Positions 9,839-24,317 are shown, numbered from the stretch's first letter. The stretch: DNA of 64,000 nucleotides from Proteles cristata cristata (GCA_017311185.1 JAESUZ010004795.1:174711-238710), one strand, 5' to 3'. Translations and numbers: made by a program. The notes: generated by a model from the letters alone, not told the origin.

Positions 9839-11029
9839 CTCATATTTTCAAATTTAAATCAAATACATCTCAGTGTGTGATTGCTTCTTGTTTATTTTGA
9901 GGAAAATATGCTCTGCCTCTGTGTCCCTAGATGTGGATGTCTGTTTCCTTCCCCAGAGCAGGGACCTTTTCTAATATTTCTTCCAATAAATTTTCTGCCC
10001 CTTTTCTCTTTTCTTCTGGAGCTTCTGTAATAAAAATGTCATTACTTTTGAAGGAGTCACTGAGTTCCCTAAGTCTATTCTCACGTTGCAAAAATGTTTC
10101 TCTCTCTTTTGTTCGGATTCACTAATTTCCATTACTTTGTCTTCTCGCTCATTAATTCACTCCTCTTCTTCCTCCAACCAGCTGTTCATTGCATCAGGAT
10201 GATTTCTAATCTTATTTATTACATTTTCCATCTCCGTTTGATTCTTTTTTTCACACTTTTACCTCCGTGGGAAGGGTCTCATTAATGTTTTCTAGTCTCT
10301 TCTGAACGCAGTATTTCTTATGATTATTGCCTTACATTCTCTATTTAACGTGTTACTGACAGTTGTTTTTGCATAAATCTCTGATCGAGGCTATCCCTTG
10401 TTCTTCCATTTGGGCAACATTCTTCCATCTTCGCACTTTGTGTAAGTCTCTGCCTTCCTCTCTTTGTTCCCAAATCCAGTTATCTCCTCACTACAGGCCA
10501 GTGATCTGCACTACAATCTGTTTCTCGCCAAGCCATATCTCTGTCCTGCCTACAGTACAGTCTTTGAAGTGTCTCTTCTCTCTCCTTACTTAAGGTGTTC
10601 CTCTGTCAGTCTTCAGTTTGCTTATTGGGGTATTAGGATGATTTGATAGTTATCAGGTTGTGTTTGTGAGATGTGATGAGCGTAGAGTTCTCCCACATCA
10701 CCTACATCATTGTCTTTTCTAAAGAATCCTTATTTTTAAAACCTTGTTAAATGTCACACAAATTTTGCGAAGTTGGAGACGACAAAGCCAACACTTATAA
10801 ATTAACTGTGTTTCTACACAACAAACAACAATATTGCAAATAAAGACAATTGCATTCAAAATAGCATCACAAAGAATACAATGCACAGGATTTCACACAA
10901 GATAGAGGGCATCACTACTGTGATGAAAACTGGAAAATATTGGGCCAGTACTGGAAAAAAACAAACAACAAAAGAAGAGGAACCACATCCATCTTGCATA
11001 AAAATGTTTAACACTCCTGGGCTGTTGGA

Positions 11030-11204
11030 CACAGTGTGGCTCAGTTGCTAAAGTGTCCAACTGTGGGTATTGATCTGAGCCCTGTATAAGGTTCTATGCT
11101 GACATCTTGAAGCCTGGAGCCTGCTTCAGATTCTGTGTTTCTGTCTCTCTCTGCCCCTCCCCCGCTTGCACTCTATCTCTCTCTCATAAAATAAAGATTA
11201 AAAA
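11030..11204 (+). mobile_element. CAN SINE, diverged
   Basis: Plus-oriented copy with a damaged head (GTGTGGCTCAGTTGCTAAAG), readable body and an ATAAAGATTAAAAAA tail that runs into an AT repeat. Confidence 0.75.
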
Positions 11205-11238
11205 AATATATTTATATATATATATATTTATATATTGA
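11203..11238. repeat. (TA)n microsatellite in a SINE tail
   Basis: About 36 bases of alternating TA/TTATA directly after the SINE A-tail. Confidence 0.85.
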
Positions 11239-11464
11239 CTAAGCTGTCAATACTACTCAAAGTGATGTATAGATTTAGTACAGTCTCTATCAAAATCTCA
11301 ATGGCATTTTAGACAGAAAAATCAATACCCATCCGAACATGAATATCGCATTCACAGGAATATATGTACTGAGAAGAACCTTGAAGAAAAGAGTACATTG
11401 ATAGCAACACATATGTGTTTAATTTAAAACCTATCACAAAGCTGTAAAGATCAGGACAGAAATA

Positions 11465-14400
11465 AACAATATAGAATCCCAAAAAAACTTTTCAACAGAT
11501 CAATGAATTCAAGAGTTGGTTTTTTGAAAAAATATACAAAATTGATAAACCTTTAGCCAGGCTTCTCAAAAAGAAAACAAAGACCACCAATATAGAAAAA
11601 ATCACAAATGAAAATGGATTTATACAACCAATCCCTTAGAAATACAGGCAGTTATCCGGGAATACTATGAAAAATTATATGCCAACAAATTGGACAACCT
11701 AGAAGAAATGGACAAATTCCTAATCACGCACACACTACCAAAACTCAAATGGGAAGAAATAAAAAATCTGAACCGACCCATAACTAGGGACGAAATTGAA
11801 TCAGTTTTCAAAAATCTACCAACGAATAAAAGCCCTGGACCAGAGGGCTTCCCTGGGGTATTCTACGAGACATTTAAAGCAGAGTTAATACCCATTCTTC
11901 TCAAGTTTTCCCAAAAAATTGAAATTGAAGGAAAACTTCCGGATTCATTCTTTGAAGCCAGCATCACTTTAATTCCCAAACCAGACAGAGATCCAGCAAG
12001 AAAAGACAACAACAGGCCAATATCCTTGAGGAATATGTATCTAAACATCCTCAACAAGATACTTGCAAATCAAACTCAACAGCATATGAAAAGAATTATT
12101 CACCATGATCAAGTGGGATTTATTCCTGGGTTACAGAGCTGGTTAAATATTTGAAAATCAATCAGTGTGCTACATCACATTAACAAAAGAATAGATAAGA
12201 ATCATAGGATCTTGTGGATAGTTGCAGAAAAAGCATTTGACAAAATACAGCATCCTTTCTTTTTTTTATAATTTTTTTAAATGTTTTATTTATTTCTAGG
12301 AGAGAGAGAGAGAGAGACAGCGAGAGCAGGGGAGGGTCAGAGAGAGAGGGAGTCACAGACTGAAACAGGCTCCAGGCTCTGAGCTGGCAGTCAGCACAGA
12401 GCCTGACGCGGGCCTTGAACCCACGAACCGCGAGATCATGACCTAAGCGAAAGCCGGACGCTTAACCGACTAAGCCACCCAGGCGCCCCTACAGCATCCT
12501 TTCTTAATAAAAACCTGGAGAAAGTAGGGATAGAAGGAAATTATGTAAATATTATAAAAGCCATTAATGAAAAGCCCACAACTAATATCATCTTCAACGG
12601 GGGAAAACTGAGAGCTTTCCCACTGATTTCAAGAACATGACAGGGATGTCCACTCTCACCACTATTGTTTAACATAGTGCTGGAAGTCCTAGCATCAGCC
12701 ATCAGACAACAAAGGAAACAAAAGGCATCAGAATTGACAAAGATGAAAAAAAAAAAGAATTGACAAAGATGAAGTCAAACTTTCATTTTTCTCAAAGCTA
12801 GAACAAAAATTGTAATCAGACAACATAATGTTCTGCATGGAAAACCTGACAGACTCCACCAAAAGTCTGCTAGACCAGTTCCATGGATTAGGCAGAGTCC
12901 CAGGGTACAAAATCAAAGAACACAAATCGGTGGCATTTTTATTCACCAATAATGAAGTAATAGAAATCGAAACCAAGAATCTAATTCCATTCACAATTGC
13001 ACAAAACCCATAAAATACCTAGGAATAAACCTAACCAAAGATGTAAAAGATCTGTATGCAGAAAACTATAGACTTATGAAGGATATTGAAGAAGGTACTA
13101 ACAAATGGAAAAATATCCCATGCTCATGGATTGCAAAAATAAATATAGTTCAAATGTCAATACTGACCAAAGCAATCTACACATTCTATGCCATCCCAAT
13201 CAAAATTGCACAGGCATTCTTTTGAAAGCTAGAGTAAAAATGCTAAAATTTGTGTGGAACCACAAAAGACCCTGAATAGCCAAAGTAATATTGAAGAAGA
13301 AAACCGAAATAGAAGGCAACACCATCCTACACTTTAACCTTTACTACAAAGCTGTAATCATCCAGACAGTATGGTATTGTCACCAAAACAGACACATAGA
13401 CCAATGGCATAGAATAGAGAACCCAGAATTGGACACACACATGTATGGCCAATTAGTCTTTGACAAAGCAGAAAAGAGTATCCGATGGGAAAAAGACACC
13501 CTCTTTAACAGAGGGTGCTGGGAGAACTGGACAGCAACGTGCAAAAGCATGAAACTAGACCACTTTCTTACACCAGACACAAAAATGAACTCAAAATGGA
13601 TGAAGGACCTGAACAGGAGACAGGAAACCATCAAAACCCTAGAGGAGAAAGCAAACAACAAGCTACTTGACCTCAGCCACAGCAATTTCTTACTCGACAC
13701 ATCTCCAAAGGAAAGGGAATCACAAGCAAAAATGAACTCTTGGAAAGCCATCAAAATCAAAAGTTTCTGCAAAGCGAAGGAGAAAATCAGCAAAACTAAA
13801 AGGCAACCAACAGAATGGGAGAAGATAGTTGCAAATAACATATCGGATAAAGGGTTGGTATCCAAAATCTACAGAGAAATTATGAAACTCAACATCCAAA
13901 ACACATAATCCATTGACGAAATGGGCTAATGACATGAACAGACACTTTTCCGAAGAAGACATCGAGATGGCCAACAGACACATGAAACAATGCTCAATGT
14001 CATCATCGAGGAAATACAAGCCAAAACCACAATGAGATACCAATTACCACTCGTCAGAATGGCTAACATTAGCAACTCAGGCAACAACACATGCTGGCGA
14101 CGATGTGGAGAAAGAGGATCTCTTGCACTGCTGGTGAGAATGCAAACTGGTGCAGCCACTCTGGACAACAGCATGGAAATTCTTCAAAAAATTAAAAATC
14201 GAACTACCCTATGGCCCAACACTTGCACTACTGGGTTTTTATTCAAGGGGTACTGATATGCTGTTTCCAAGGAACACAAACACCCCAATGTTTATAGCAG
14301 CACTATCAACAATAGCCAAAGGATGGAAAGAGCCCAAATGTCCATCAATGGATGAATGGATAAAGAAGATGTGATCTATAAATACAATGGAGAATTACTC

Positions 14401-14757
14401 GGGAATCAAATGAATTCCTGCCATTGGCAACAATGTGAATGGAACTAGAGGGAATTCTGCTAAGCAAAATGAGTCAGATAAACACAAATATCATACGACT
14501 TCACTCATATGAGGTCTTTACGATACAAAACAGATGAACATACGGGAAGGAGAGCAAAAATAATATAAAAAGCAGGAAGGGGACAAAAACATAGGAGACT
14601 CTTGAATATAGAGAACAGAGGATTACTGGAGGGATGAAGGAGGGCTACATGTGTAAGATACATTAAGGAATCTACTGCCAAAGTCATTGTTGCCATATAT
14701 GCGAACTACCTTAGATGTAAATTTAAAAAATACATTAAATAAAAATTAAAAAAAAAA
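11465..14757 (+). mobile_element. Younger L1, 5'-truncated in ORF2, plus strand
   Basis: Begins inside ORF2 and runs to a poly(A)-like end at about 14745-14757. Reverse-transcriptase sequence is readable at 11690-12154 ([32 protein letters not shown]...[15 protein letters not shown]). ORF2 C-terminal sequence follows at 13291-13908 (YYKAVIIQTVWYCHQNRHIDQW) and after 14100. Frames are broken by stops and frameshifts and by a SINE at 12262-12489. The RT catalytic aspartate motif region lies in a damaged stretch (about 12780). The element is immobile and less decayed than the L1 it adjoins. Confidence 0.85.
12262..12489 (-). mobile_element. Young CAN SINE inside L1, 16-bp TSD
   Basis: Complete minus-oriented copy in L1 ORF2, flanked by TACAGCATCCTTTCTT at 12246-12261 and 12490-12505. 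Confidence 0.95.
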
Positions 14758-14784
14758 ACAAAGAAAACCGAACTTTGGAAGTGA

Positions 14785-15571
14785 GATAAGACATTAGATT
14801 TTCTCATTTTAGGGAGGTGCTTTGTTATCTGATGAAATTACTGAGTCTCAGTTTTGTATGATTACGATTAAACCCTCCCTAACATTGGAAAGGTTAAACA
14901 AGAAAGCATGTGATAACTACCTCCATTCTTCCTGGGCTTTCTGCACCAAACCCCAATATGGCCACCACTACCTTGACTCACTTCTCACAGAGGCAAAACA
15001 GAACTTAGAAATGGCTTAGAACAGGGGTGCCTGGGTGGCCTAGTCGGTTAAGCGTCTGACTTTCGCTTAGGTCATGATCTCACGGTTCGTGGGTTCAAGC
15101 CCCGCGTCGGGCTCTGCGCTGACTGCCAGCTCAGAGCCTGGAGCCTGTTTCAGTCTGACTCCCTCTCTCTCTGACTGACCCTCCCCTGTTCACGCTGTCT
15201 CTCTCTCTCTCCTAGAAATAAATTTTAAAATAAAATAAAAAAAAAAGAAATGGCTTAGAACAGAGTTCCTCAGAAATATGGAGATTTCCCCGGGGCCCTC
15301 AAAGCAATGAAGTGGCTGTCAGATTGTGGAGGCCCTCACTGTGGACCTGATGGACCATCACTGGAGCTGAAGGAGAAGCCTTAGAGAATATGAGAGGTTG
15401 CTAACATCCGACAACAGACGTCGCCCTGTGAGAGGGAAATACAACTAGTTTTCTCATACTTCATACTAACTTCCATTCAGGGAGAGTTGCTCAAACTACA
15501 TTTTAAGGGGTATCTTCCTCCTTCAGAATGGGACCTCACCTCTGTCATCTGCTTCATACAGTCCCACGTGC
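14785..15571 (-). other. Unit B intron downstream of KRAB-B (duplicated block)
   Basis: Colinear with 26630-27185 (Unit C). Shared text includes GATTTTCTCATTTTAGGGAGGTGCTTT, CTGATGAAATTA, CCCCAATATG and CTCAAAGCAATG. It is also colinear with the reverse complement of 53440-53900 (Unit E). It shows that Units B, C and E descend from one duplicated segment. A young SINE (15025-15245) sits in the Unit B copy only. Confidence 0.85.
15025..15245 (+). mobile_element. Young CAN SINE with 18-bp TSD
   Basis: Complete plus-oriented copy flanked by AGAAATGGCTTAGAACAG at 15007-15024 and 15246-15263. Confidence 0.95.
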
Positions 15572-15660
15572 CTGAGTGAGTGGCTACCGTCTCCAATTGC
15601 TTTACATTCCAGTGCTTGACCTTTTATTTCAGAAAGATGATCAGACTTAGTTTTGAAACA
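15572..15660 (-). pseudogene. KRAB-B exon, Unit B (decayed)
   Basis: The minus strand reads LSLIIFLK-stop-KVKHWNVKQLETVA, recognisable as the KRAB-B pattern (L-V-I-F-L-E-Q...W-x-V-K...ETVA) with an in-frame TAA. The donor after the exon is CAG|GCACGT where Units C and E have CAG|GTAGGT, so it is a GC rather than GT donor. The exon lies about 0.94 kb downstream of the Unit B KRAB-A exon. It is non-functional as read. Confidence 0.7.
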
Positions 15661-15689
15661 ATGAGACTTGTTTATTAGGAAAAAATATA

Positions 15690-16118
15690 TTGGGCATTAG
15701 AAGCTCAGTTAGTTTAGAATCTTTTACTAGATCTTCTTTTTTTTTTAATGTTTTATTCACTTCTAGGAGAGAGACAGCATGAGCAGGGGAGGGTCAGAGA
15801 GAGAGGGAGTCACAGACTCTGAAACAGGCTCCAGGCTCTGAGCTGGCAGTCAGCACAGAGCCCGACGCGGGGCTCGAACCCACGAACTGTGAGATCATGC
15901 CCTAAGCGAAAGTCGGACGCTCAACCGACTAAGCCACACAGGCGCCCCTATCTTTTACAAGATCTTAACTCATGTCATGATTTCATGGTTCATGATATCG
16001 AGACCAAGTTGAGATCTGTGCTGACAGTGAGGAGCCTGTTTGGATTTCTATATCTCTACGTCAGGTCTTCTCTCGCAGGTATTCTCTCTCTCTAAAAATA
16101 AAGAAATAAGTATTTTTA
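15690..16118 (+). mobile_element. Old CAN SINE split by a younger SINE
   Basis: Head half at about 15690-15735 (GGGCATTAGAAGCTCAGTTAG) and body at 15967-16118 (AACTCATGTCATGATTTCATGG...CTCTCTAAAAATAAAG) form one plus-oriented SINE. The minus-oriented young SINE at 15736-15949 interrupts it. Confidence 0.75.
15736..15949 (-). mobile_element. Young CAN SINE nested in an older SINE
   Basis: Minus-oriented complete copy flanked by ATCTTTTACTAGATCTT (15719-15735) and ATCTTTTACAAGATCTT (15950-15966), one mismatch. Confidence 0.93.
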
Positions 16119-16436
16119 ATGGAATGACTATTAATGGATATTCTACCTTTCAATCCACTGTTGTGTTCAGTAGAGAAGAAAGGACACTGTAGAATGCTAG
16201 AAAATGATTTCCCAACTGGTGTTGCCCAACAATGGCTTTGGACCACACAGGAGCAATTTCAGAAGTTCACACCTTCACCTCCACTTCTGAGTACTACCAC
16301 TACATCAATGAGTAGAAATTGGTATTTAATACATGGGAAATACCATTTTATGCCTCTCAATATTTAGAATTGCCATTAATCTACAGAAATGATCGTGTTA
16401 CCCTAAGGGAAAACGAAAACTGAGAAGGAAATATCA

Positions 16437-16736
<300 letters not shown>

Positions 16737-16833
16737 TTATCAAGTGGCTGCTGGCAGTTCACAATAGTGCCTAAGATGAAAGAGGGAGTCAATGTCACCA
16801 GCTGGACTTGAAGAGCTGAACTTCACTGCTTAC

Positions 16834-16950
16834 CTGCTTGTGCCCATGGACCTTCGTCCCTCATTTTACTTCACCTCTCCTCTCCACCTTAATTTTTACT
16901 TCAGGGAAAACACCCCATGGGCACAGTGTCCTATGATAGGAAACAAAGTA
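16834..16950 (-). pseudogene. Exon upstream of KRAB-A, Unit B (3' end)
   Basis: Minus-strand sequence ending GGCACAAGCAG|GTAAGCAG. The same donor context occurs at 52183 (AGAAGCAG|GTAAGCAG, Unit E) and 27801 (CATAGAG|GTAAGC, Unit C). The upstream 100 bases are also conserved (GGACACTGTGCCCATGGGGTGTT). It is a probable untranslated exon 2. An ATG nine codons before KRAB-A would not be in frame. The 5' limit is not defined. Confidence 0.4.
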
Positions 16951-17217
16951 TGGACTGAAAACTAACGACTGCCCTGGGAACGAACTTCAGCCTCCTTGAT
17001 CCTTGAGCTTATCCCCTGACTCACACCTCTGCAGATGACCCAAGGAGAAAACCATGAAGTGGCAAACAGTGCCTTTTACCTCCTTATAATTCTAAAACCT
17101 CCACCTGAGGAACACAAACCTCTTTTACATAACATACCTACAAAATATGTATAGAACTGTTTTCTTAAGGTGCTTGTGTGACCTTAAGCCAAGATTGACA
17201 TAAGATAATATGCCTCA

Positions 17218-17430
17218 GGGCACCTGGGTGATCAGTCAGTTCAGTATTTGACTCTTGTTTCAGTTCTGGTCATGATCTCAGGGGTCCCAGGATTGAGCTC
17301 AGGTGGTGGGGCTCTGGGTTGACAGCAGGGAACCTGGTTGGGATTCTTCCTCTGCCTTTCTCTGCCCCTCCTCTGTTCACAGGTAAGCCCTCTCTCTCTC
17401 AAAATAAGTGGAACTTAAAACAAAAAAAGA
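17218..17430 (+). mobile_element. CAN SINE, diverged
   Basis: Plus-oriented: GGGCACCTGGGTGATCAGTCAG head, TCATGATCTCAGGGG core, CT-rich body, A-rich tail. Confidence 0.8.
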
Positions 17431-17483
17431 TGACAAGCTCCTCTCTTTCTAAATATCCACCGTAACCCTTTTTTCTCATGAAA

Positions 17484-17672
17484 AATTTTTTTAAATGGTT
17501 ACTTTTGAGAGAGACAGACAAACAGAATGCAAGCAAGATGGAGGAAACACAGAGAGAGGGAGACACATACTCTCAAGCAGGCTTAAACTGACTTGGGGCT
17601 CATACTCACAAACTAGAGACCACGACCTGAGCCAAAGTCACATGCTTAATTGACTGACCCACCCAGATGCCC
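17484..17672 (-). mobile_element. CAN SINE
   Basis: Minus-oriented copy ending in the head CCACCCAGATGCCCC, immediately followed by another minus SINE. Confidence 0.82.
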
Positions 17673-17674
17673 CT

Positions 17675-17902
17675 TTCCTTCATTAAGAAAATTTATTTGA
17701 GAGATAGAGAGAGAGACAGAGACAGAGAAAGACAAAGCACTAGTGGGGAGGGGAAGAGAGAGAGGAAGACACAGAATCTGAAGCAGGCAATTGGACGTGA
17801 GCTATCAGCAGAGCCAGACGCGGGGCTCAAACTCACAAACCATGAGATCATAACCTGAGCAGAAGTAAGGAACTCAACCAGTTGAGGCACCCAGGTGCTG
17901 CT
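17675..17902 (-). mobile_element. CAN SINE
   Basis: Minus-oriented copy with a GAGAGAGACAGAGACAG body and the head GGCACCCAGGTGC. Adjacent to the preceding SINE. Confidence 0.82.
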
Positions 17903-17999
17903 CCACCCTAATCCTGAATAGAAGGAAACATCTCTCCTGCCTCTGTGAATCTCTGCTTCCCTCAGATCACCTCATTGGCTGCAAATCAAGTTTCTTTCA

Positions 18000-18600
18000 G
18001 TGACAAGTACCTTGAATAATTCCTATCTAAGACTCTATTATATTTTGGGTTTTAAGGCTCTCAAACATGTCATTATGTGATTCTTCTTTTCATTTTCTGA
18101 AAATATAAAGAAGCAAATAGAAGGGTATTTCTGGGACCTGATGTTGAATCGATTAAAAACATACTGGATGGAGGTCTGATTAAAATCCCCACTCTCAGAA
18201 GTCAATATCCTTACAACAGAAAGGGAGCCCTTAATTTTCTAGTGGAAACTGATGTGATGCGGGCTGGGAAGAGTGAAGTAGTATTTTTGAGATGTTATGG
18301 GGCAAAAAGTAATTTTTAATAAGCATGTAGTCTCTGCGCAGGAAGACCTACACATTTATTTTGAGAGAACACTGATCACATACTTTTAATTTGGGGAGGA
18401 AAGATGAAGTTTCTAAAGCAATTTTCATATGGTAAAGAAAACTAATAGTATCTTCAAAGTCTGTCAAGGTAAAGAGACTCTACCTCTAACAAAGCACTAA
18501 ATTAAGGCACTTGGGAATTCCTAGAGCAATGGCATTGTCTGCCAGTCTCAAGTACTTATCAGTTGTGATTCAAGTTGAAGGAAGGTTTGTTAGAGAAAAC
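18000..18600 (-). other. Duplicated intronic block, Unit B
   Basis: Aligns with 32250-32840 (Unit C) and 38190-38480 (Unit D). Shared phrases: TTATGTGATTCTTC...TTTCTGAAAA, GGAGGTCTGATT, CAGAAGTCA and AGTGGAAACTGA. No coding frame. It marks the tandem unit boundary pattern. Confidence 0.75.
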
Positions 18601-18649
18601 ACGAGTGGTGGAGGACCAAAGAGAGGAGAGAGCAAGAACGTCAAGCAGG

Positions 18650-18873
18650 GGGCACCTGGGTGGCTCAGTGGGTTAAGCATTCGACTTTGGCTCAGGACAC
18701 ATGATCTCAAGGTTCGTGTGTTCGAACCCCGCATCGGGTTGTGTGCTGACAGGTACCTCAGAGCCTGGATGCTGTTTCAGATTCTGTGTCTCCCTCTCTC
18801 TCTCTGACCCTCCCTTACTCATGCTGTGTCTCTCTTTCAGAAACAAATAATAAAAAACATTTTTTAAAAAATA
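18650..18873 (+). mobile_element. CAN SINE
   Basis: Plus-oriented copy with head GGGGGCACCTGGGTGGCTCAG, CT-rich body and AAACAAATAATAAAAAAC tail. Confidence 0.88.
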
Positions 18874-18879
18874 GAAAGA

Positions 18880-19003
18880 AAGACTCCCACACAGTCCCCA
18901 TACATTAGAGTGGGAGCCCAATACAGGGCTCAAACTCATAAACCACAAGGTCATACACTGAACCAAAGTTGGCACTTAGCCAAATGGGACACCCAGGTGC
19001 CCT
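18880..19003 (-). mobile_element. CAN SINE fragment
   Basis: Minus-oriented head half only (ACAGGGCTCAAACTCATAAACC...GGGACACCCAGGTGCCC). Confidence 0.75.
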
Positions 19004-20255
19004 GATTTTGACGTATTTTAGATTCCACATAATTTCATATAGTATTTTCCCTCCTGTGTGATTCTTATTTAGTTCAACAAAAAGTCTTCCAGTTTGTAGG
19101 AGTCACAAACAGGCTCTTCAACGGTGGACCCCTTTGGCAGAAAGATTAGACTTAAGAAGCAATCAAAATTAAACAGATGAAGGAAAAATGTTAACTTTTC
19201 ACCTGTCTAAAAATAATATACATAGGAAAGCTGCCCACGATGAGAGCACTCACCACACGGACTACATTATGATACAAGCTATGTATGGTCAACAGGGAGG
19301 AACCCAAGAATGACTATGTGAACAAAGTTTTCTATGTCCTACTGTTTTAGAGCAGCCCAGAAAATATTTGCTTATCAAATATTTTTCATCTTCCTGTGAA
19401 TTACATTCTTTCCCTTGAAGGCCCCAGACTTCTGTTCTTCCCTCCTCCCTTCTTCCTTCCTTTCTTCTCTCTTCTTCAAAGACATGTATACATTACTTTT
19501 CCTTTCTTTGCAATTTCCATGATTGTAGAGTCTCCATACGTATACTATTAAATTTGAATGTCTCCTGTTTGTCACATGCAAGTTTACTTCTTTGTCAACA
19601 ATGAGAACTTCCTCTGAGGTTCCAGTTCATGCTTTCACATATTCTTCCAAACAGTACTTGGCTCCTCTTTTATACAATCAACGTTATGGGAGAAAAAGAA
19701 ACAGAAAAGCAGGGCACAACACCTATATTCTGGGGGAAATACTGGACACCCATTTTCAAGTCCTAAAGTAGGAAAAGGCTAACTCACATACATGTTCCTG
19801 AGGTACCCAGCACAGCCCCTTGTGAGTGAAACTGTGTGTGCAGAGTAAAAGCTCCATAAACACTGCCTTAATGATGTATCTATGTTACTTTCCAAATACA
19901 GACTTTCTCAGCCTATACCTGTTGCAAATACTGTCATGGGGACATACATCTAACACACTGACCTACACTCTCTTCCTTATGGTTTGACTAATTGTCACTT
20001 CTTTGAGATTTCAACACCCCACTGATGCTGGGAAAAGAACCCAACGTTCCTAGAATTTCAAGCTTGGTCATGGTAGAAAAGTGGCCTTTTTGTTACCAGC
20101 AAGTCCTGAGATCATATGGAGAATGATTCAGCACTGTATCACTGCTTCCCCTGCATGTCAGTGCTCAGGAGTTCCCTGACTCCCCTTTTAAAACTCCCTG
20201 CTTCCTAAGTAGCTTTGTAGATTTTCTATAGCCCCTGCTTCAGAGAATGAAAACA
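19004..20255. other. Unassigned interval
   Basis: About 1.25 kb with no exon I can support. A weak L1 3'-like stretch lies at 19015-19080. The segment 19370-19480 is loosely similar to 44250-44350, which I read as LTR-like. The CT-rich patch at 19437-19475 is low complexity. Confidence 0.35.
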
Positions 20256-20271
20256 GGTCAAATAGGTGTTT

Positions 20272-20843
20272 CTTTTTTTTTCTTTGATTTTTTTAATTTT
20301 CTATAATAGGATAAATTATTTGTTTTTACGAATAGTTTATTGTCAAGTTGGTTTCCATATAATACCCAGTGCTCATCCCCACAAGTGCCCTCCTCCATGC
20401 CCATCTCCCCCCTCCCCCTCCATTAGTCCTCAGTTTGTTCATCCATCCATTAGTCCTCAGTTTGTTCTCAGCATTCAAGAGTCTCTCATGGTTTGCTCCC
20501 TCCCTTTCCCCCACCATTTCCCCCTTCTTCTCTCCCATGGTCCTCAGTTAGGTTCCTCCTAATTCTCCTATTAGTGCAAACATACGATATTTGTCCTTCT
20601 CTGCCTGACTTATTTCGCTCAGCATAACACCCTCAAGGTCCATCCATGTTGCTCCAAATAGCCAGATTTCATTGTTTCTCATTGCCATGGAGTATTCCAT
20701 CGTATAGAGAAACCACATCTTCTTGATCCATTCGTCTGTTGATGGACACTCAGGCTCTTTCCATGTTTTAGCTATTGTGGAGAGTGCCTGCTATGAACAT
20801 TGGGGTACATGTGCTCCTATGTATCAGCATTTCCGTATCCCTT
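20272..20843 (-). mobile_element. 5'-truncated L1 with 16-bp TSD
   Basis: Poly(T) (poly(A) of a minus-strand insert) at 20272-20310, then L1 3' UTR and ORF2 C-terminal sequence in reverse. The element stops abruptly at 20843. The direct repeats GGTCAAATAGGTGTTT at 20256-20271 and 20844-20859 are perfect. A textbook target-primed insertion. Confidence 0.95.
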
Positions 20844-20859
20844 GGTCAAATAGGTGTTT

Positions 20860-21425
20860 ATAATAAATCTCATTGGGTCCCTGTCTCTGAACCTATCCGA
20901 CAGTGTCCAGGGCCTTTGAGCGTCATCTCCAATATCTTCTGTAACCTGTGACATTTGACAGCAATGCCCACAAAGATTGCATCATCCGATATACCCTCCT
21001 CCATAACTGCCACTGATCAAGACCTGGGCATCACAGGAATCATTGTCATCTTACAGCATCTGGTTCTCAGTAACACACAGGAATTCAGTTCAATCATGAA
21101 GATGAAATGGCACTTCCCTCATCCTCAGAATCCCACCACGCTTGCCAAGTCCTTATCTCTATGACTTTTATTCATCCAATGATGCGACCAAGCGCTGCCT
21201 GTGACTCTGCAGTTCCGAAAAGGGAGCCACATCAGGGTCCCACCTTACACTGGAAAAGGATCTTCATAAATTCTTTCCATCCCTTTCCTACAATATTTAA
21301 TAACATGAGATAGGTTAACATTGGTGATGGGATAACACTGCACGCTGTAGAATCCTTGGAAACACATGAATTTCCCCCCCCCCTTTTTTTTTCCTGAAAG
21401 ACAAGCTGGGAAATTATTTTATTTC
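20860..21425. other. Unassigned interval
   Basis: No exon or named repeat. It holds a C/T homopolymer run (21367-21391). Short open frames here have no recognisable content. Confidence 0.35.
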
Positions 21426-21429
21426 TAAT

Positions 21430-21800
21430 ATTGAACAAGATTTTTAGCTTTAATACAGGTAAAAGAATGATGTTTGGAATACCATTTCATGAGAACTTGC
21501 ATCAATATTCCCCTCCCACCCACCCCATCTCCATGTAGATTTTCTCTGTATACGGGGTATTATGTTGTCCTTCATCTTCCATGGAGAACGAGGCATGAGT
21601 CATACCTAACAAAGAAAGGCATGTCATATCTTTGATGCACCAATAATCAGCCACATAATTTTCCAAAGCCTCTCAGAATAGATGCATTTTGGAAGTATTT
21701 TGAGAAGAGAAATACACTAATATATTCTAGTCACAAATGTCAGAGAAGGTTCATGTGACAAAAAGCAGAGCACAGACTGAACTTAATGATACCTATGCAA
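21430..21800 (-). other. 3' flank of Unit C (mirror copy at 57.43-57.77 kb)
   Basis: The reverse complement aligns with 57430-57765: AAATTATGTGGCTGATTATTGG against AAATCACGTGGTCGATTATTGC, then CAAAGATATGA, CCATGGAAGATGAAGGA and ATGGTATTCCAAACAT. This extends the inverted duplication beyond the finger exons. No gene is visible in it. Confidence 0.75.
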
Positions 21801-21814
21801 TAATTGATCTATTG

Positions 21815-21930
21815 AGGGTCACCTGAGTTGTTCAGTTGGTTAAGCATGAACCTTTGGTGCAGGTAGTGAACTTGCAGTTCGTGAATTCAAGCCCCTGTCG
21901 GGCTCTATGCTGAACTGAATAAATATTTTT
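21815..21930 (+). mobile_element. CAN SINE, partial
   Basis: Plus-oriented head and core (GGGTCACCTGAGTTGTTCAGTTGG...CCTGTCGGGCTCTATGC), lacking the CT-rich body. Confidence 0.75.
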
Positions 21931-21939
21931 CCAAATATT

Positions 21940-24317
<2,378 letters not shown>

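Larger units (their letters stand above)
9039..10722 (-). mobile_element. LINE-derived insertion, 1.7 kb, with 16-bp TSD
   Basis: Inserted in an older L1. The TSD AGAATCCTTATTTTTA is perfect at 9023-9038 and 10723-10738. The left end is T-rich (the poly(A) end of a minus-strand element). The right end, GTGATGAGCGTAGAGTTCTCC...ATCATTGTC, resembles the start of carnivoran L1-type 5' sequence read in reverse. Excluding three nested SINEs it is about 1.05 kb, so it lacks most of an L1. HAL1-like or internally deleted L1 is my best guess. No coding frame survives. Confidence 0.6.
10723..11464 (+). mobile_element. Old L1 ORF2 fragment, right part
   Basis: Continues the 7930-9038 element beyond the insertion: TTGCGAAGTTGGAGACGACAAAGCC (about 10766), AATACTACTCAAAGTGATG (about 11248), CTCAATGGCATTTTAGACAG. 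A SINE and an AT repeat interrupt it. No frame is open. Confidence 0.65.

Noticed and set aside
11690..12154. Reverse-transcriptase frame as an active gene
   Set aside because: It is a fragment of a truncated L1 with stops, frameshifts and a SINE insertion.
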